Below, in pieces: positions 61,335 through 63,588 of a stretch of DNA of 63,588 nucleotides (positions are counted from its first letter, which is position 1; the number at the start of each line of letters is the position of its first letter). Source of the stretch: Acidimicrobiia bacterium (GTDB taxonomy: Bacteria; Actinomycetota; Acidimicrobiia; IMCC26256; JAENVU01); contig JANYJV010000082.1 in assembly GCA_025361725.1 (NCBI GenBank), forward strand, positions 1 to 63,588. The letters are read 5' to 3'. The position numbers and the translations under genes are program-made. The notes beneath the pieces are model-generated. The model saw only the letters and a program-made list of their open reading frames with translations. It made no database searches and was not told where the DNA came from.

Positions 61335-62599
61335 CGTGGTGCGACGCTACGCGCGCTGCGAGCGAGTTGTGTCACGGCGGTCCTCGGCCGTCGCAGTGGT
61401 CGGTCGGTAGGTGGGTTGAAGATCCAGGTGTGGTCGGGCGCTCGGGTGAGGGTCCAGCCGTGGTCGAGCATGTGGTGATGTCTTCGACGGACGAGGGCGA
61501 GGTTGTCGAGGTCGGTCGCGCCACCGTGGAGGTAGGCGATGACGTGGTGGGCGTCGGTCCAGCGGGGCGGGCGGGCACAGCCGGGGACCACACAGCCACC
61601 GTCGCGGTGGCGTAACGCGCGGTGTTGGGCCGGGGTTGCGAGGCGAATACCGCGGCCGACGTCGAGGATCTCGGAACCAGATTTCACGACTCGGCGTAGG
61701 ACGGCGGTGGTGAGCCACCGGCGGATCAGCGAGCAGGGGACCGGCCCATACCCGTCGACGTGAGTACGTGCGTCGCGCAGGTCGTCGGGCCAGTTTCCTC
61801 GCATGGTCTGTTCGTCGATGACGACGTCGATGTGATGCTCGGCCGCAGGTCGGTCGCCGAGGAGCAGGGCGACGAGCGCGGCGGCTCGCCGTTGCGCTCG
61901 AGATCGGGGGACTCGCTGACCGTCGGCAGGGTCGGGATGGTCGTAGTTGTCGATGAGGGCGAGGATCTCGATGCCGGCGTCAGGGTGGAGCCAGCCCCGC
62001 AAGCTCAACCCGCCGAGGGTGGGGGAGAGCGTCAACTCGTCACGACTGTCGTCAGACGGGTCGTCACGGGCACCGACCTCATCATCAGCCTTGGCCCGCC
62101 ACGACGCCGCGCACTCACGGAACGCTTCCGGCGTGACGGTGATGCCGGCATCGACCAGGACGTCACCGTGGGTGGTGAAGATGTCTTCTCGGCGGCGGAC
62201 CGTCCGGGCGATCTGCTCCACGTGACTCACCGTGATGTCTCCGGCTTCGAGGGCCTTCGCGGTGCGATCGGATCGGCGGACCATCCGCCCCGCGGCGACA
62301 ACCCGGGCCGCATCACCGCGCGTGGTCGGGACCCGATGCGCGATCCATGCGGTCGCGCTGAGGGCACCGTCTGCGGCGTAGTCGCCCGCACCGTCCCAGA
62401 CCCCGACCGCCCGGACCCACTCCGCCTGCACCCGCTCGGTCAGCCGTCCCAGTTCGATCACCCGCGCCGAGCGGCTCGCCGAGGACCACTCCACCCGGTC
62501 CTCATCCGCCAACAGTTCGAGGCCCGCCGCGATCAACGCGGACGCCTCGCGCACACCTGCGGCATTCCGGGGGTCTGCGAAATCGGTCGAGTCGAACAT
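61331..62599 (-). CDS. DUF222/HNH endonuclease-domain protein
   Basis: 422 residues from ATG 62599. Actinobacterial 13E12-type protein: N-terminal DUF222 helical region (about 1-300) and a C-terminal HNH domain (DAHHVIAYLHGGATDLDNL ... HHHMLDHGWT). Such genes are multicopy in actinobacteria, and their activity is rarely known. Transcribed away from rpsO. Confidence 0.87.
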   Translation of the reverse strand: MFDSTDFADPRNAAGVREASALIAAGLELLADEDRVEWSSASRSARVIELGRLTERVQAEWVRAVGVWDGAGDYAADGALSATAWIAHRVPTTRGDAARVVAAGRMVRRSDRTAKALEAGDITVSHVEQIARTVRRREDIFTTHGDVLVDAGITVTPEAFRECAASWRAKADDEVGARDDPSDDSRDELTLSPTLGGLSLRGWLHPDAGIEILALIDNYDHPDPADGQRVPRSRAQRRAAALVALLLGDRPAAEHHIDVVIDEQTMRGNWPDDLRDARTHVDGYGPVPCSLIRRWLTTAVLRRVVKSGSEILDVGRGIRLATPAQHRALRHRDGGCVVPGCARPPRWTDAHHVIAYLHGGATDLDNLALVRRRHHHMLDHGWTLTRAPDHTWIFNPPTDRPLRRPRTAVTQLARSARSVAPR

Positions 62600-62733
62600 A
62601 CCGTCGTATTGTCGCACGAGGGTGAGACACTCCCCCAACCCCACGAAACCGTACGGGACCCGACAACTCAGTCCCTCGCGTTGGTGCCGCCCGATCTGAC
62701 AGCGCCAACCAGCGTGCTGGACCGGCTGCGTGG

Positions 62734-62739
62734 TACGGT
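62734..62739 (+). promoter_or_regulatory. Putative rpsO -10 box
   Basis: TACGGT 36 bases before rpsO; leader carries GAAGGA as ribosome binding site. Confidence 0.4.
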
Positions 62740-62775
62740 GCCGGCTTCCGCAACTCGAAGGATCTTTGTTTTCGC

Positions 62776-63033
62776 ATGCCCGATACCACTGCAACGATCA
62801 CTGAGCATCGCCTCCACGGAACCGACACCGGTTCGCCGGAGGTGCAGGTTGCGCTCCTCACGGGGCGCATCAACCACTTGACGGAGCATTTGAAGCTCCA
62901 CAAGAAGGACCATCACAGCCGTCGTGGCCTGCTGATGCTCGTGGGTCGTCGTCGTCGGCTGCTGGATTACCTCCGGCGCAACGACGTCGAGCGGTACCGG
63001 GCACTCATTGCGAAGCTCGGACTCCGTCGGTAG
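62776..63033 (+). CDS. rpsO: 30S ribosomal protein S15
   Basis: Primary-binding small-subunit protein. 85 residues, usual length. [40 protein letters not shown] (quoted in pieces as [26 protein letters not shown]) is highly conserved. ATG start preceded by GAAGGA. It precedes pnp, as in most bacteria. Confidence 0.97.
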   Translation: MPDTTATITEHRLHGTDTGSPEVQVALLTGRINHLTEHLKLHKKDHHSRRGLLMLVGRRRRLLDYLRRNDVERYRALIAKLGLRR

Positions 63034-63045
63034 GACGGATGCGTG

Positions 63046-63065
63046 GGGCCGGCACTTGCCGGCCC
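63046..63065 (+). terminator. Hairpin between rpsO and pnp
   Basis: Perfect 8-bp stem GGGCCGGC/GCCGGCCC with a 4-base loop (ACTT), 13 bases after the rpsO stop. No T-run. Such hairpins between rpsO and pnp often serve as partial terminators or processing sites. A second, weaker stem (CCACC/GGTGG) is at 63100-63115. Confidence 0.55.
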
Positions 63066-63242
63066 TCGTCGCGTCGGCGTCCATACGTCGACGTGTGAAC
63101 CACCCTGTGAGGTGGGGGTTGTCAGTCGCCACCGCTCGAATCTCCGCCACTGGTCGCGGACCCGTCGAGCGTTGACCACTGAGAACCGCCCCTCACCCAA
63201 ACCTGGTCGCGCAGAGCGATCAGCAGTGAGAGGAGCGCACCC

Positions 63243-63588
63243 ATGGGTGACGCGATTCGCGTAGAAGGGCCGATTAACGCGGCCGGCCTCAGCATGTCCA
63301 TCGAAACCGGCAAGCTCGCCGCCTTGGCCGACGGCGCCGTCGTCGTTCAGGTGGGCGACACCGTGGTGCTCAGCACCGTGGCCACGTCCAAGCCGCGTGA
63401 CGGCATCGACTTTTTCCCCCTGACGGTCGACGTCGAGGAGCGCATGTACGCCGCGGGCAAGATCCCCGGCTCGTTCTTCCGGCGTGAGGGCCGGCCCGGT
63501 GAGTCGGCAATCCTGACCTGCCGCCTGACCGACCGTCCGTTGCGTCCGAGTTTCCCTGCAGACTTCCGCAACGAGGTCCAGGTCATCG
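63243..63588 (+). CDS. pnp: Polyribonucleotide nucleotidyltransferase, N-terminal part
   Basis: 3'-5' phosphorolytic RNA exonuclease; the gene runs off the end of the window. 115 visible codons: RNase PH-like first domain with [57 protein letters not shown] and [12 protein letters not shown], all typical. ATG follows GAGAGGAG at about 63230. The KH and S1 domains lie beyond. Confidence 0.96.
   Translation, partial: MGDAIRVEGPINAAGLSMSIETGKLAALADGAVVVQVGDTVVLSTVATSKPRDGIDFFPLTVDVEERMYAAGKIPGSFFRREGRPGESAILTCRLTDRPLRPSFPADFRNEVQVI

Noticed and set aside
63046-63065. Classical intrinsic terminator after rpsO
   Set aside because: The stem is strong but there is no T-run, and pnp normally shares the transcript.

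Overview
This 63.6-kb, GC-rich window looks like chromosome of an actinobacterium, most likely from the class Acidimicrobiia. That is inferred from gene order (mutM-smc-ftsY, ffh-rpsP-rimM-trmD-rplS, DUF2469-yraN-dprA-comM-xerC-sigma, rpsB-tsf-pyrH-frr-cdsA-dxr-site-2 protease-ispG, rimP-nusA-ylxR-infB-rbfA-nrnA-truB-ribF-rpsO-pnp), from mycothiol-type and F420-type protein families, from murT-gatD, and from many GTG or TTG starts. I see no rRNA, tRNA, CRISPR, phage or complete insertion sequence. Most of the window is a core information-processing chromosome arm.

Layout. 1-12.2 kb: DNA repair and chromosome segregation (mutM end, smc), a mechanosensitive channel, both SRP GTPases (ftsY, ffh), and the S16/KH/RimM/TrmD/L19 translation cluster ending in DUF2469 and yraN. 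12.2-15.6 kb (minus strand): three tiny genes, then dprA and comM, which act in natural transformation. 15.7-20.7 kb: xerC, a FliA/WhiG-type sigma factor, an unusual LytM-lipase fusion and a membrane-anchored beta-propeller. 21-29.5 kb: rpsB-tsf-pyrH-frr and a phospholipid/isoprenoid/protease operon. 29.5-39 kb: murT-gatD (lipid II amidation), two methyltransferases, an amidase, zur with a divergent metal ABC importer, and an LLM flavin enzyme. 39.1-42 kb (minus strand): assimilatory sulfite reductase and APS reductase behind a long structured leader. 42-49.7 kb: secreted beta-helix protein, RidA, pentapeptide protein, proS overlapping an ATP-dependent DNA ligase, a desaturase and a methyltransferase. 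49.7-63.6 kb: the rimP-to-pnp translation and RNA operon, interrupted by a minus-strand accessory block holding an HNH endonuclease, a methyltransferase, an ArsR regulator, an SRPBCC fusion and a phospholipase D remnant.

Gene ends are tightly coupled: many neighbours overlap by four bases (GTGA, ATGA or TTGA). Many first genes of transcription units have a TANNNT box 6-9 bases before the start codon and no Shine-Dalgarno sequence, which suggests frequent leaderless transcription.

The most interesting non-coding signals are: (1) the sir-cysH leader, with a small Cys-containing leaderless open reading frame, two near-perfect hairpins (one holding the small frame's stop codon in its loop) and an upstream palindrome, which together resemble an attenuator; (2) a dispersed intergenic hairpin repeat in at least six places, one copy showing compensatory stem changes and lying between 20-bp direct duplications at a gene junction; (3) a structured rimP-nusA-infB leader with mutually exclusive stems; (4) a putative Zur box overlapping the znuA promoter.
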